NCBI RefSeq assembly: GCF_014204795.1
Contig: NZ_JACHMB010000001.1
Span: forward strand, 2,728,001 to 2,792,000
Length of the DNA stretch: 64,000 nucleotides
Source of the DNA: Nonomuraea jabiensis
GTDB lineage: Bacteria; Actinomycetota; Actinomycetes; Streptosporangiales; Streptosporangiaceae
Reading direction: 5' to 3'
The position numbers and the translations under genes are program-made. The first letter of the stretch is position 1. Each line of letters starts with the position of its first letter. This document shows positions 10,713 through 19,398 of this stretch, piece by piece. The notes under the pieces are model-generated. The model saw only the letters and a program-made list of their open reading frames with translations. It had not been told where the DNA came from and made no database searches.

Positions 10713-10975
10713 TCGTCCTCGCCTCCACGGCTTGCGGGGTTTCAGGGGCGCATTATGCGGATGGGAGCGCGCCCAGGAGGGGCGTTGCGGCCCTCACGAC
10801 GCGCCAGGTGACTACCGTTCGCACCCGACCATAGCGGCGCACAGATGCCCTGCGCCTCGCAGGTCACCACATCCGGCAACCTGGATGCCCCATAGCCTAA
10901 TGCCAGTCTCTCCAGGCTCCTTACCGGATCAAGGGAAAATTTTTGGAATTGGCGTCCTGCCAGGCACGGGATGGA

Positions 10976-11464
10976 TCAGCGAAGATCTTTTACCACGCGT
11001 GTTCCGGCCAGCCTGTCGTGCGGCCCGCGTTCCAGGGGCTTGTCGATCAGGATGAGCAGGCCCACGCAGAACAGGAGCATTCCGGCAACCAGATTGGCCA
11101 CGGGAATGCCCATCAGCATGACGGGGCCCGGATAGACCAGGGACCGTTTGAGCAGCGCCCTGGAGGCCACGTGGGGCGGCGCCAGGCGAATCCCCATGAT
11201 CGCCTTGCCGAACGTCCGGCCGCGCCGGTAATGCGCCCACCAGTCGTAGCCCGTATAAGTCAGCCCCACCGCGAGCCACGCGAACACACCGGGCAGCCGG
11301 CCGTCCAACGCCGCCAGCATCCCGACAGTCCGGAAGACGCCCCACAGCGCGATGAACAGAATGTAATAGAGCACCCCGAAGGCGAACGCCTCAATCGCCC
11401 GGGCGGCGAGCCGTTCCCACCATTCCGCGGGCGGCGCGTCCGCCCCCGGCGGTGACCCGGCCAT
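10976..11464 (-). CDS. RDD-family membrane protein
   Basis: 162 aa. It begins with a short Pro/Ala-rich tail, then EWWERLAARAIEAFAFG, the RDD entry motif, and has about three hydrophobic helices (around 28-50, 60-72, 110-138). The RGRTFGKAIMGIRL segment after the second helix is also typical of RDD. Some RDD proteins move Na+ or other ions, but no function can be read here. It lies downstream of a larger RDD gene on the same strand, separated by a terminator-like hairpin; they may be an old duplication. Confidence 0.8.
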   Translation of the reverse strand: MAGSPPGADAPPAEWWERLAARAIEAFAFGVLYYILFIALWGVFRTVGMLAALDGRLPGVFAWLAVGLTYTGYDWWAHYRRGRTFGKAIMGIRLAPPHVASRALLKRSLVYPGPVMLMGIPVANLVAGMLLFCVGLLILIDKPLERGPHDRLAGTRVVKDLR

Positions 11465-11525
11465 AACCCCCCACCTCGCGTCATCAGCGGCTCAGGTTCC
11501 CCATTTTGGTACGGCCTGTGCACAC

Positions 11526-11561
11526 AAAACAGGGGCCGACGCGAAGCCGGCCCCTGCTTTT
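11526..11561 (-). terminator. Intrinsic terminator between the two RDD genes
   Basis: CAGGGGCCG (11530-11538) pairs with CGGCCCCTG (11548-11556), loop of 9. It is flanked by AAAA on the left and CTTTTA on the right, so it can work in both directions. In the minus direction it follows the stop of the upstream RDD gene. Confidence 0.75.
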
Positions 11562-11575
11562 ACCTGACGCTTGGA

Positions 11576-12973
11576 CTACTTGATCTTCACCACCACGGTG
11601 TTCGCGAGCTTGTCCGCGAACGTCTGCTGCAGCGGTTTGTCCCAGAGCTGGGAGGCGCCGTTGACGCCCACGGCGGCGTAGGCGAGCAGCGAGCCGACGA
11701 AGCCCAGGGGGAGGGCGTTCAGGATCCAGCCGCCCCACGTCACGCCGGCGCGCTTGAGCGCCAGGTCGGTCGGCAGGCCGCCCGGCGGCATGCCCTGGCC
11801 CACGGGGACGACCTTGATGCCCATGACCATCTTGCCGACGGTCTGACCCTTCGCCTTCAGGAGGAAGAAGTCGTAGGCGACCCACAGGACGGTCACGATG
11901 ATCGCCGACAGGATGGCCACGATCCAGGACGAGAACATGCCGCTGCTGGCGCCCGTCGAGGAGACATAGCTGGCCACGAAGATCGCCGCCATGATGAAGC
12001 CGATGACGAGGTTCACGATGAAGAGGATGACCCCGTCGATGAGCCTCGCCACCAGGCGCTGCCACCACTCCGCCAGCGGGGCCGGCGCACCGGGCGGCTG
12101 CACCCCCACAGGCCCTGGCTGGCCGTAGGCCTGGCCGTAGCCGGGCTGGCCGTACTGCTGCGCCTGCCCGTAGCCCTGCTGCCCGTAACCCTGCTGGCCG
12201 TACTGCTGCTGCCCATACTGCTGCTGCCCGTACTGCTGGTCGCCATAGCCCTGCTGGGCATAGCCGGGCTGGGACTGCTGCTGCTGGCCATAGCCCTGCT
12301 GGCCGTAGTCGGGCTGCGACTGGGGCTGCTGCCCGTACTGCTGCTGGCCGTAGTCCGGCTGGGACTGCGGCTGCTGGCCGTACTGCTGCTGACCGTAGTC
12401 GGGCTGCGACTGCGGCTGCTGGCCGTACTGCTGCTGGCCATAGCCCTGCTGGCCCGACGGGGGCTGCTGGCCGTAACCCGGCTGGGACTGGGCCTGCTGG
12501 CCGTAGCCGGGCTGGGACTGCTGCTGCTGGCCATAACCCTGCTGGCCATAGCCCTGCTGACCCGACGGCGGCTGCTGGCCGTACTGCTGCTGCCCGTACT
12601 GCTGACCGTAGTCAGGCTGGGACTGCTGCTGCTGACCGTAGCCCTGCTGGCCGTAGCCCGGCTGGGACTGGGCCTGCTGGCCGTAGCCCTGCTGGCCATA
12701 TCCCGGCTGGGACTGCTGCTGCTGGCCGTACTGCTGCTGGCCGTATTGGGGTTGCTGACCGTACTGCTGTTGCTGTCCGTACTGCTGCTGGCCATAGCCC
12801 TGCTGACCGTACGGGGGCTGCTGCCCATAGGCGTCGTCCGCCCGGTAGCCGATCACAGTCGCGTCCGGGTCGGGCTCGCCGGGGTGGCGGCCCTGGTTCT
12901 GCTGCCCGTAATAGGGAGGCGCAGAGTTGTCTCCGGATTCGTCCTGTGGATACGGCGGCTGTCCGGTGCTCAC
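11576..12973 (-). CDS. RDD-family membrane protein with a long Tyr/Gly/Gln-rich low-complexity N-terminus
   Basis: 465 aa from a GTG with GAGGTG upstream; a start 11 codons earlier lacks this site. Residues ~45-290 are built almost wholly from YGQQ, GYGQQ and QSQPGYGQQ units with very few charged residues, a composition like eukaryotic prion-like FET-protein domains. The last ~165 residues are an RDD membrane domain ([17 protein letters not shown], then [18 protein letters not shown]). The tail should be cytoplasmic given the RDD orientation (inference). Function unknown; the tail could mediate self-association or recruit partners. Confidence 0.85.
   Translation of the reverse strand: MSTGQPPYPQDESGDNSAPPYYGQQNQGRHPGEPDPDATVIGYRADDAYGQQPPYGQQGYGQQQYGQQQQYGQQPQYGQQQYGQQQQSQPGYGQQGYGQQAQSQPGYGQQGYGQQQQSQPDYGQQYGQQQYGQQPPSGQQGYGQQGYGQQQQSQPGYGQQAQSQPGYGQQPPSGQQGYGQQQYGQQPQSQPDYGQQQYGQQPQSQPDYGQQQYGQQPQSQPDYGQQGYGQQQQSQPGYAQQGYGDQQYGQQQYGQQQYGQQGYGQQGYGQAQQYGQPGYGQAYGQPGPVGVQPPGAPAPLAEWWQRLVARLIDGVILFIVNLVIGFIMAAIFVASYVSSTGASSGMFSSWIVAILSAIIVTVLWVAYDFFLLKAKGQTVGKMVMGIKVVPVGQGMPPGGLPTDLALKRAGVTWGGWILNALPLGFVGSLLAYAAVGVNGASQLWDKPLQQTFADKLANTVVVKIK
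12110..12850. repeat. Degenerate in-frame tandem repeats encoding YGQQ units
   Basis: About 740 bp of the RDD gene consists of variants of CTGCTGGCCGTA and CTGCTGCCCGTA on the plus strand, interleaved with GGCTGGGACTG units. Repeats stay in frame, and several longer blocks (for example the one reading QSQPDYGQQ) occur several times almost unchanged. Repeat number probably varies by slippage or recombination (inference). Confidence 0.85.
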
Positions 12974-13058
12974 CGTGTCACCTCGCTTCGAGTGCGCATG
13001 TGGCACGTGTCAGGACACATGCCTGTGCTGCCCAACGTATCGACATAGGTATCAACAA

Positions 13059-13628
13059 TCACCTTTCCATCTGGTCAAGGTCCACGTCACCCGATGTCAG
13101 GTGGAGCAGCATGCGGGTGTTTCCCAGCGTGTTCGGCTTGACGTGTTCAAGATCCAAAAACTCCGCCACACCCTCGTCGTACGAGGCCAGCAGTTCGGCG
13201 TAGACCTCAGGCGAGACCGGCGTGCCCTGAATCGGGCGGAACCCGAGCCGCGCGAAGAAGTCGACCTCAAAAGTAAGACAGAATACACGTCGCAGACCCA
13301 AATCCTTAGCCTGCTGGATCAGTGCGGAGACGATCCGGTGGCCGACGCCCATCCCCCGGCACTCGGGATCCACCGCCACTGTGCGGACCTCTGCGAGGTC
13401 CTCCCAGAGCACGTGGAGCGCGCCGCAGCCGACGACCTGCCCGCCTCGCTCGGCCACCCAGAACTCCTGTACGTCCTCGTACAGCGTCACCGTGGCCTTC
13501 TCCAGGAGGCGCGGTCCCGCCCCCGCATAGGTGTCCACCAGGCGTCTGACCGTGCGCACGTCGGGCGTGCGGGCACGCCGGACCACCACCGCGGTCTCGG
13601 GCGCTGTCAGCTCGGCCACCTGCTCCAT
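13059..13628 (-). CDS. GNAT acetyltransferase, ArgA-like amino-acid N-acetyltransferase
   Basis: 189 aa. The ATG has CTGGAG 6 bases upstream. The GNAT core is visible: VRTVAVDPECRGMGVGHRIV is the acetyl-CoA-binding strand and Q/R-x-x-G-x-G/A loop. The ending LGFRPI...LPNT-like segment (HVKPNTLGNTRMLLHL) matches the short actinobacterial N-acetylglutamate synthase typified by Mycobacterium tuberculosis Rv2747. It would make N-acetylglutamate, the first step of arginine synthesis. No arg genes are adjacent; the assignment is from recalled similarity. It is divergent from the riboswitch-controlled hydrolase. Confidence 0.75.
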   Translation of the reverse strand: MEQVAELTAPETAVVVRRARTPDVRTVRRLVDTYAGAGPRLLEKATVTLYEDVQEFWVAERGGQVVGCGALHVLWEDLAEVRTVAVDPECRGMGVGHRIVSALIQQAKDLGLRRVFCLTFEVDFFARLGFRPIQGTPVSPEVYAELLASYDEGVAEFLDLEHVKPNTLGNTRMLLHLTSGDVDLDQMER

Positions 13629-13895
13629 GGTTCTCCAGGGTACAGATCTCATTACGGCTCAGCCCTAACTCCCATGTCTCGGCCCATCTTGTTACATCTC
13701 GTGGTCAGATCGGCACGGGACCTCGGGGCCGGCCCGCGCCCGCCGAAAGCGCGGACAAATGGGGCATAGGACCTCTTCCGTACGGGTGCTCACGAGATCA
13801 CCTTGTGACCCTTCGGTTGTGAAACCTCTACAGACTTGGCAGTTCTGGTTGAGCACGAACCCGGAGTGCATTAGTGTCCAGCGACAATGTTCCCC

Positions 13896-13917
13896 GCGTG
13901 TCGCGCGGGAGACACGC
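13896..13917 (+). promoter_or_regulatory. Hairpin competing with riboswitch P1
   Basis: GCGTGTC (13896-13902) pairs perfectly with GACACGC (13911-13917) across an 8-base loop. The right arm is the same segment that forms the 5' side of P1, so the two are mutually exclusive. It may act as an upstream switching element; the role is inference. Confidence 0.45.
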
Positions 13918-14043
13918 CCAATTCTCGCAAGGGAAGCCGGGGAACCGCCGGTGGCGACCTCCGACGCCACCACTGGGGTGAATCCGAGCCTTTCGGTAGG
14001 GCTGCTCCGGCCCGAACCCGTCAGCTAACCCGGTAGGCGTCGA
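13911..14043 (+). ncRNA. c-di-AMP riboswitch (ydaO-yuaA class)
   Basis: The conserved blocks of this class appear in order: GAAGCCGGGGAACC, GGGGTGAATCC, CGGTAGGGC, CCCGAACCCGTCAGCTAACC and GGTAGGCGTC. GACACGCC at the 5' end can pair with GGCGTC at the 3' end to form P1. It lies 16 bases before the start of an NlpC/P60 cell-wall hydrolase, the usual actinobacterial target. Known behaviour: c-di-AMP binding turns expression off. Boundaries are approximate. Confidence 0.9.
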
Positions 14044-14059
14044 CGAGAGGAGCTGGTTG

Positions 14060-15100
14060 GTGAAGCCCACGCTCAGCGGTGGGGGGAAGTCGGCGGGCAA
14101 GCACGCCCGCCCTCCGGAACGGGCTCGGCGGCTGCGCCGCGTCGGTGTGGTGAGTCTCACAGTCGCCGCGCTGCTGTTCGCCATCCCCGTCGGTTCGGCG
14201 TCCGCCGATCCCGAGCCCTCGCTGAAAGAGCTCGCCGACCAGGCCACGAAGCTGCACACCGACATCGAGACGCTGACCGAGCAGTACAACGGCCAGCGGG
14301 AGAAGCTCAAGACCGCCAAGAAGGCCGCCGAGGCCGCGCAGAAGACGTTGACGAGCAGCGAGGCGGATCTGGCCGCCAAGCGCGAGAAGGCCGTCGCGCT
14401 GGCCCAGAACGCCTACATCACCGGTGGCCTGAAGACTCTCGCCTTCGCCACCTCCGACGACCCCGAGGGCTTCCTCAACCGGGCCGCGACCTCGTACGCG
14501 CTGCAGACCGAGCAGGGCGAGGAGATCAACCAGCTCACCAAGGCGATGGACGCGGCCACCCGCGCCAAGCAGAGCGCCACGACCCGCATCGACGAGGTCC
14601 AGAAGCTCGTCACCGACCTCGACGCCAAGCGCGACAAGATCACCAAGCTGGTGGCGAAGGTCGAGAGCAGCCTGTTCCGGCGGGCTCTGGGCGAGGCCGG
14701 GCGTCCCGGCACGCGGGCCGTGCGCGTCAACCTGCCGATCCCGGGCTCGGGCAAGGCCGCCGAGGCCGCGCGGTGGGCGCTCACGCAGCAGCTCAAGCCG
14801 TACGTGTGGGGCGCCGAGGGCCCCAGCTCGTACGACTGCTCCGGGCTCGTCATGGCGGCCTTCCAGCGGGTGGGCATCTCGCTGCCGCACTACACCGGCG
14901 ACCAGTGGACGGCCGGCAGGCACATCTCGCGCGAGGAGCTCCGGCCGGGCGACCTGGTGTTCTTCTACAGCGACCTGCACCACGTGGGCATCTACATCGG
15001 CGGCGGCATGATGGTGCACGCCCCGCAGACGGGTGACGTCGTGCGGATCGCGTCGATCGCGAGGCGGCCGTTCGCCGGCGCGGTCCGCATCGCCGACTGA
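14060..15100 (+). CDS. Secreted NlpC/P60 peptidoglycan hydrolase with coiled coil
   Basis: 346 aa; GTG chosen because GAGAGGAG sits 7 bases upstream (a TTG lies three bases before). Order: signal peptide (about 20-50, VVSLTVAALLFAIPVGSASA), a long alpha-helical coiled coil (about 53-205), then an NlpC/P60 domain (about 230-346). That domain has the catalytic Cys in YDCSGLVMAAF and His in HHVGIYIGGG. These enzymes cleave stem peptides (D-glutamyl to meso-diaminopimelate bonds) and the coiled coil often mediates regulation or docking, as in RipA. It is controlled by the c-di-AMP riboswitch directly upstream. Confidence 0.93.
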   Translation: MKPTLSGGGKSAGKHARPPERARRLRRVGVVSLTVAALLFAIPVGSASADPEPSLKELADQATKLHTDIETLTEQYNGQREKLKTAKKAAEAAQKTLTSSEADLAAKREKAVALAQNAYITGGLKTLAFATSDDPEGFLNRAATSYALQTEQGEEINQLTKAMDAATRAKQSATTRIDEVQKLVTDLDAKRDKITKLVAKVESSLFRRALGEAGRPGTRAVRVNLPIPGSGKAAEAARWALTQQLKPYVWGAEGPSSYDCSGLVMAAFQRVGISLPHYTGDQWTAGRHISREELRPGDLVFFYSDLHHVGIYIGGGMMVHAPQTGDVVRIASIARRPFAGAVRIAD

Positions 15101-15126
15101 GCCCGCACCCCGGCGGTCCGCCCCGG

Positions 15127-15339
15127 CTAGATCAGCTGGCGGCGGGCTGCCCAGGCCACGGCCTCGATCGCCGTGGCCACGCCGATGCGGTCGCAGATGC
15201 CGCGCAATCTTCGGCGTACCGTGCGCCCGCTGATATCCAGCCGCCGCCCTACCCGATCGACCGTGACTCCCTTGGCCAACTCCGCCAGCAGCGCCAACTC
15301 AGCATGGCTGAGCTCAACGCCTTCAGTGAGCACATCCAT
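15127..15339 (-). CDS. Stand-alone LuxR-type helix-turn-helix protein (70 aa)
   Basis: The ATG is preceded by GGGGGGAGGG. The whole protein is little more than a LuxR/GerE HTH: LSHAELALLAELAKGVTVDRVGRRLDISGRTVRRRLRGICDRIGV, where the second helix normally carries SxRTVxxHL and here has SGRTVRRRL. No receiver or sensor domain is present. It is convergent with the hydrolase gene. It might act as a small co-regulator; target unknown. Confidence 0.7.
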   Translation of the reverse strand: MDVLTEGVELSHAELALLAELAKGVTVDRVGRRLDISGRTVRRRLRGICDRIGVATAIEAVAWAARRQLI

Positions 15340-15950
15340 CGGGAGCCCTCCCCCCAACAGCAGAACGTGGACCTCACAGAGGGGCCAAAGCCGGCTCCTC
15401 GCAGACGGTAAACGCATCCTGGAAAGGTCGTCAAGCATGACAATCGCCGCACTTGACGAGCGCTATTGACATGATCCGCTATATATGACGCACTCGCGAT
15501 ATGTCAGAACGTAGCGTGATCACATTGGGGCTTCCGGAATAGCCCTGACCAGCACTCCCCTTTTCGATCAGCGCGGTATGGATATTCCCCATGATCGATA
15601 CATCTATGGCGTGATCTTTGCACCACGGGGTCAGCCACCAATCGCTCGCTTTGTACGGCGTCACCATAGGATCCGACCACCCAGGTCAGGTGGTTGACCA
15701 AGGCGATGTGATCAATCCACCGGGGGAATCGCCACCCTGGATTCCGGCCGGGTGGAGGGCCGCGAGCATGCCGGGCGGCCTCGTTTGCTGGTGCGCGTGA
15801 GCGGCGCGTGGCGAGGTGGACACAGGGGCGGCCGGAGCGCTGCGGGCGGGCCCGGGCCCGCCCCTCGGCGACCTTGACCCCATGCTGACAAGCGCGCTGG
15901 GGTCGGAAACCGGGCGGACCGGAAGCCGGATTCGCGACGGCGATGATCGC
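15340..15950. other. 610-bp stretch without a convincing gene
   Basis: The part from about 15440 to 15700 is noticeably less GC-rich than its surroundings, with AT-rich words such as GATCCGCTATATATGACG. One minus-strand frame at 15479-15667 (62 codons, MVTPYKASDWWLTPWCKDHA...) has mixed composition, only a weak ribosome-binding site and no family I recognise; it could be a fragment of transferred DNA. The right part (15800-15950) shows nothing. Confidence 0.4.
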
Positions 15951-16358
15951 TCAGGCGTTGGCGGCGTCGTAGCGGTCCCTGGCGGCTTCGACGTCCTCCA
16001 TGTGCGCCTCGGCCCAGCTCTTGATCGCGGCCACCAACGGCATCAGGCTCTCGCCCAGCGGGGTGAGCGCGTAGTCCACCCGTACCGGCACAGAAGGGGT
16101 GAGCGTGCGCGAGACCAGGCCGTCGCGCTCCAGGCCCCGCAGCGTCTGCGTGAGCATCTTCTGGCTGACGCCCGCGACGCGCCTGGACAGGTCGCTGTAG
16201 CGGCGCGGGCCCTGCGACAGCGCGGTGAGCAGGAGGGTGACCCACTTGTCGCTGAGGGTGTCGAGCAGCTTCCTGGAGGGGCACTCGGCGAAGTACGCGT
16301 CGAAGACCCGCCTGGCCTCGTCCCGCCGCTCCGCCGCCGTCTTCGTGGCCACCCGCAC
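15951..16358 (-). CDS. HxlR-family transcriptional regulator
   Basis: 135 aa, GTG start with GGAAGGGG upstream. The HxlR signature is clear: a cysteine in CPSRKLLDTLSDKWVTLLL, then GPRRYSDLSRRVAGVSQKMLTQTLRGLERDGLVSR with the winged helix. The N-terminal Cys often senses oxidants or electrophiles in this family. HxlR genes usually control a divergent neighbour, but the next gene (lysS) lies upstream on the same strand, so no target is evident. Confidence 0.9.
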   Translation of the reverse strand: MRVATKTAAERRDEARRVFDAYFAECPSRKLLDTLSDKWVTLLLTALSQGPRRYSDLSRRVAGVSQKMLTQTLRGLERDGLVSRTLTPSVPVRVDYALTPLGESLMPLVAAIKSWAEAHMEDVEAARDRYDAANA

Positions 16359-16425
16359 GCCCCTTCCCGCCTGCTGGTTACCAGAAGAGAGTAGAGCGCC
16401 CGGGGCGGGCGCTCCAAGACGCGGG

Positions 16426-17907
16426 TCAGTGGGTGGGCTTGACCAGCGGGAACAGGATGGTCTCGCGGATGTTCTTGCCGGTGAAGGCCATGATCATCCG
16501 GTCGATGCCCGCTCCCATGCCCCCCGTGGGCGGCATCGCGTACTCGAGGGCCTGCAGGAAGTCCTCGTCGAGCTGCATCGCCTCAAGGTCGCCGCCGGCG
16601 GCCAGGAGGGACTGCTCCACCAGGCGGCGGCGCTGCTCGATCGGGTCGATCAGCTCGGAGTAGGCGGTGCCCAGCTCCGTGCCGAAGCCGATCAGGTCCC
16701 ACTTCTCGGTCAGCAGCGGGTTGTCCCGGTGCTGGCGGGTCAGCGGCGAGGTCTCCAGCGGGTAGTCCATGACGAACGTGGGCTGGACGAGCGTGTGCTC
16801 CACCAGGGCCTCGAAGAGCTCCTGCACCAGCTTGCCCGGGCCCCACTTGGGGTCCCAGTGGATCTCGCGCCGATCGGCGATCTTGCGCAGCTCCTCCAGG
16901 CCGGTAGCGGTGGTGATCTCCTCGCCCACGGCCTCCGACACCGCGCCGTACAGGGTGATGCGCGGCCACCGGGCGATCCCGAGGTCGACCTCCACCCCGT
17001 CGTGGACGACCACCGTGGTGTCCAGGGCGGCCACCACGGCCTTCTGGTACATCCGCTGGGTCAGGTCGGCCATGTCGTTGTAGTCGAGGTAGGTGCCGTA
17101 GGCCTCGAGCATCGTGAACTCGGGGTTGTGCGTGGAGTCGGCGCCCTCGTTGCGGAAGTTGCGGTTGATCTCGAAGACCTTCTCGATGCCCCCGACCACG
17201 AGCCGCTTGAGGTAGAGCTCGATCGCGATGCGAAGGTAGAGCTCCATGTCGTAGGCGTTGATGTGGGTCTTGAAGGGCCGGGCCGCCGCGCCGCCGTGGA
17301 TGGGCTGCAGCATGGGCGTCTCGACCTCGAGGTAGCCCTCCTCGTGCCAGAAGTCGCGCACCGCGCGCACCGTGGCGCTGCGCAGGCGGGCCATCTTCCG
17401 CGACTCGTCGTTGACGATGAGGTCGACGTAGCGCTGGCGGACGCGCGCCTCCGGGTCGGTGAGCCCGACGTGCTTCTCCGGCAGCGGGCGCAGGCACTTG
17501 GCGGTGATCTGCCAGCTGTCGGCGAGGATGGACAGCTCGCCGCGCCGCGAGGTGATGACCTCGCCGGTCACGCCCACGTGGTCGCCCAGGTCGACGTCGC
17601 GCTTCCAGGCGGCCAGCGAGTCCTCGCCCACCTTGTCGAGCGAGATCATGACCTGCAGGTCGGCGCCGCCGTCGCGGAGCGTGGCGAAGCAGAGCTTGCC
17701 GCCCACGCGGTTGAGCATGACGCGCCCCGCGACCGCGACCGTGTCGCCGGTGGCGGTGTCGGGCTCCAGGCCCTGGTATTTCTCCCGGACCTCGGCGTTG
17801 GTGGCCGTACGGGGGAAATTCACCGGGTAAGGGTCGACGCCCTCGCTGCGAAGGCGGTCGAGCTTCTCCCTCCGGATGCGCATCTGCTCGGGAAGTTCGT
17901 CGCTCAC
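16426..17907 (-). CDS. lysS: Lysyl-tRNA synthetase, class II
   Basis: 493 aa. An OB-fold anticodon-binding domain (about 55-150) is followed by the class II core. Motif 2 is FRNEGADSTHNPEFTMLEAY and motif 3 is GMGAGIDRMIMAF near the C-terminus. The GTG at 17907 (SDELPEQMRIRREKLDRLRSEG) is the family start; there is no Shine-Dalgarno. A TACCCT hexamer ends 8 bases before it, which suggests a leaderless mRNA (inference). It is placed between coaX and lsr2 as in relatives. Confidence 0.95.
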   Translation of the reverse strand: MSDELPEQMRIRREKLDRLRSEGVDPYPVNFPRTATNAEVREKYQGLEPDTATGDTVAVAGRVMLNRVGGKLCFATLRDGGADLQVMISLDKVGEDSLAAWKRDVDLGDHVGVTGEVITSRRGELSILADSWQITAKCLRPLPEKHVGLTDPEARVRQRYVDLIVNDESRKMARLRSATVRAVRDFWHEEGYLEVETPMLQPIHGGAAARPFKTHINAYDMELYLRIAIELYLKRLVVGGIEKVFEINRNFRNEGADSTHNPEFTMLEAYGTYLDYNDMADLTQRMYQKAVVAALDTTVVVHDGVEVDLGIARWPRITLYGAVSEAVGEEITTATGLEELRKIADRREIHWDPKWGPGKLVQELFEALVEHTLVQPTFVMDYPLETSPLTRQHRDNPLLTEKWDLIGFGTELGTAYSELIDPIEQRRRLVEQSLLAAGGDLEAMQLDEDFLQALEYAMPPTGGMGAGIDRMIMAFTGKNIRETILFPLVKPTH

Positions 17908-18054
17908 AAGAACAAAGGGTAGGGGATATGGCGACCTGCAAGGGTTCGTCGGCACGCTGAAGGGCCGCTGCAAGAGCCCTCTTCTATCAATGTCTCACGA
18001 GCTCAGGGGGGAACCGGTAGGGAGCCGGTCCCAGGGGGAGCTCAAGGAGAGAAG

Positions 18055-18546
18055 ATGTTGAAGAAGATCGCGACAGGTTTCCTCGCCGTCGCCGCCACCA
18101 GCGCGCTGGCCCTGTCGCTGCCTGCCGCCGCCAACGCCGCCACGGCCGCCGCCCCGAGCCACGACGACGACTACTCCGACTACTGGGGCCCCGTCTACGC
18201 CAAGAACAGCCAGGCCAAGTCGCAGGGCTGGATCGGCGTCAGCTGGGACGAGGACGGCGAGTCGAACGAGGTCACCGTCAAGGGCCGGCTCTACGACCTG
18301 GACAACCGCGACGAGGACGAGGGCGGCAAGTGCGCATTCGTGAAGTTCGAGGCCAGCGACTTCGACCACGACTGGTCGCCGGTCTACTCCAAGAAGTACT
18401 GCGGCTTCCCCGGCTACAAGAAGTTCACCTTCTCGGAGAACGACGTCTTCAGCGTGCGGGTGAAGGTCTGCCAGATCGGCCAGTACAGCAACTACCCCAC
18501 GAAGTGCGGCCGCTGGGAGTACATCTACACCGCCGAGAGCGAGTGA
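18055..18546 (+). CDS. Secreted hypothetical protein, acidic and aromatic-rich
   Basis: 163 aa. The ATG has AAGGAGAGAAG. A signal peptide (about 1-28, MLKKIATGFLAVAATSALAL) precedes a mature part rich in Asp, Tyr and Trp. It holds three cysteines (KCAF, KKYCGF, KVCQ) plus one near the end (KCGRW), enough for two disulfides. VTVKGRLYDLDNRDEDEGGK suggests a small beta-sandwich. Similar short exported proteins are common in actinomycetes, with no known role. It shares a terminator with convergent coaX. Confidence 0.7.
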   Translation: MLKKIATGFLAVAATSALALSLPAAANAATAAAPSHDDDYSDYWGPVYAKNSQAKSQGWIGVSWDEDGESNEVTVKGRLYDLDNRDEDEGGKCAFVKFEASDFDHDWSPVYSKKYCGFPGYKKFTFSENDVFSVRVKVCQIGQYSNYPTKCGRWEYIYTAESE

Positions 18547-18567
18547 CGAGCCGTCCCCGGACGTGCG

Positions 18568-18601
18568 AGCGGCCTCCCACCCGAGTGGGAGGCCGCTTTT
18601 T
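18568..18601. terminator. Bidirectional intrinsic terminator between a secreted-protein gene and coaX
   Basis: AGCGGCCTCCCAC (18568-18580) pairs perfectly with GTGGGAGGCCGCT (18585-18597) over a 4-base loop, followed by TTTTT on the plus strand. It is clearly a terminator for the plus-strand gene. Ending coaX too is possible but has no T-tract on that side. Confidence 0.85.
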
Positions 18602-18612
18602 GCGGTCGGAGC

Positions 18613-19395
18613 TCAGGCTGTGTTCCGCTTGTAGATCAGGCGCAGGCCGATGAGCGTCAGCCACGGCTCGTGCACGTCGATGGAGCGCGACTCGCCCACC
18701 ACCAGTGCCGCGTGCCCGCCCGTGGCCACCACCGTCACCTCGTCGGGGTCGTCGGCCAGCTCGGCCGCCATCCGCTCCACGATCCCGTCCACCTGGCCCG
18801 CGAAGCCGTAGATGATGCCGGCCTGCAGGGCCTCCACGGTGTTCTTGGCGATCACCGAGCGCGGCCTGACCAGCTCCACCTTGTGCAGCTGGGCCCCGGC
18901 GGCGGCCAAGGCGTCGACCGAGATCTCGATGCCGGGAGCGGTCACCGCGCCGACGTACTCGCCCTTGGCCGACACCGCGTCGAACGAGGTCGCGGTGCCG
19001 AAGTCGACGATGACACAGGGGCCGCCGTACTGGTCGATGGCCGCCAGCGCGTTCACGATGCGGTCGCTGCCGACCTCCTTGGGGTTGTCCATGCGTACGG
19101 GCACCCCGGTGCGGATGCCCGGCTCCACGATCACCGCCGTCACGTCGCCGTAGTAACGGCGGCACATCTCACGCATCTCGTTGAGCACACTTGGAACGGT
19201 CGAACAGATGGCGATGCCGTCAATGTCGGCCCCCTTGACCAGCGGCGACTGCGCCAGCAACCCTTGGAGGACGACCGCGATCTCGTCGGCGGTGCGGCGG
19301 GCGTCGGTGGCCAGCCGCCAATGCTCGATGACGTCCTCGCCCTCGAACAGCCCGAGCACCGTGTGCGTGTTGCCGACGTCGATCGTGAGCAGCAT
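18613..19395 (-). CDS. coaX: Type III pantothenate kinase
   Basis: 260 aa. It phosphorylates pantothenate in the first committed step of CoA synthesis. The phosphate-binding motif DVGNTHTVLG is at the N-terminus; DFGTATSFDAV and PGIEISVDALAAAGAQL follow, with the substrate-loop G(V)RTGVPVRMDNP in the middle. The ATG at 19395 is preceded by GGGGGT, and the nadBC stop is only three bases away. CoaX enzymes are usually insensitive to CoA feedback. Placement with panC puts two steps of the CoA pathway in one operon. Confidence 0.95.
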   Translation of the reverse strand: MLLTIDVGNTHTVLGLFEGEDVIEHWRLATDARRTADEIAVVLQGLLAQSPLVKGADIDGIAICSTVPSVLNEMREMCRRYYGDVTAVIVEPGIRTGVPVRMDNPKEVGSDRIVNALAAIDQYGGPCVIVDFGTATSFDAVSAKGEYVGAVTAPGIEISVDALAAAGAQLHKVELVRPRSVIAKNTVEALQAGIIYGFAGQVDGIVERMAAELADDPDEVTVVATGGHAALVVGESRSIDVHEPWLTLIGLRLIYKRNTA

Positions 19396-19398
19396 CAA

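Noticed and set aside
12110..12850. Possible CRISPR array
   Set aside because: The repeats are in-frame, degenerate, without unique spacers of constant length, and encode YGQQ units.
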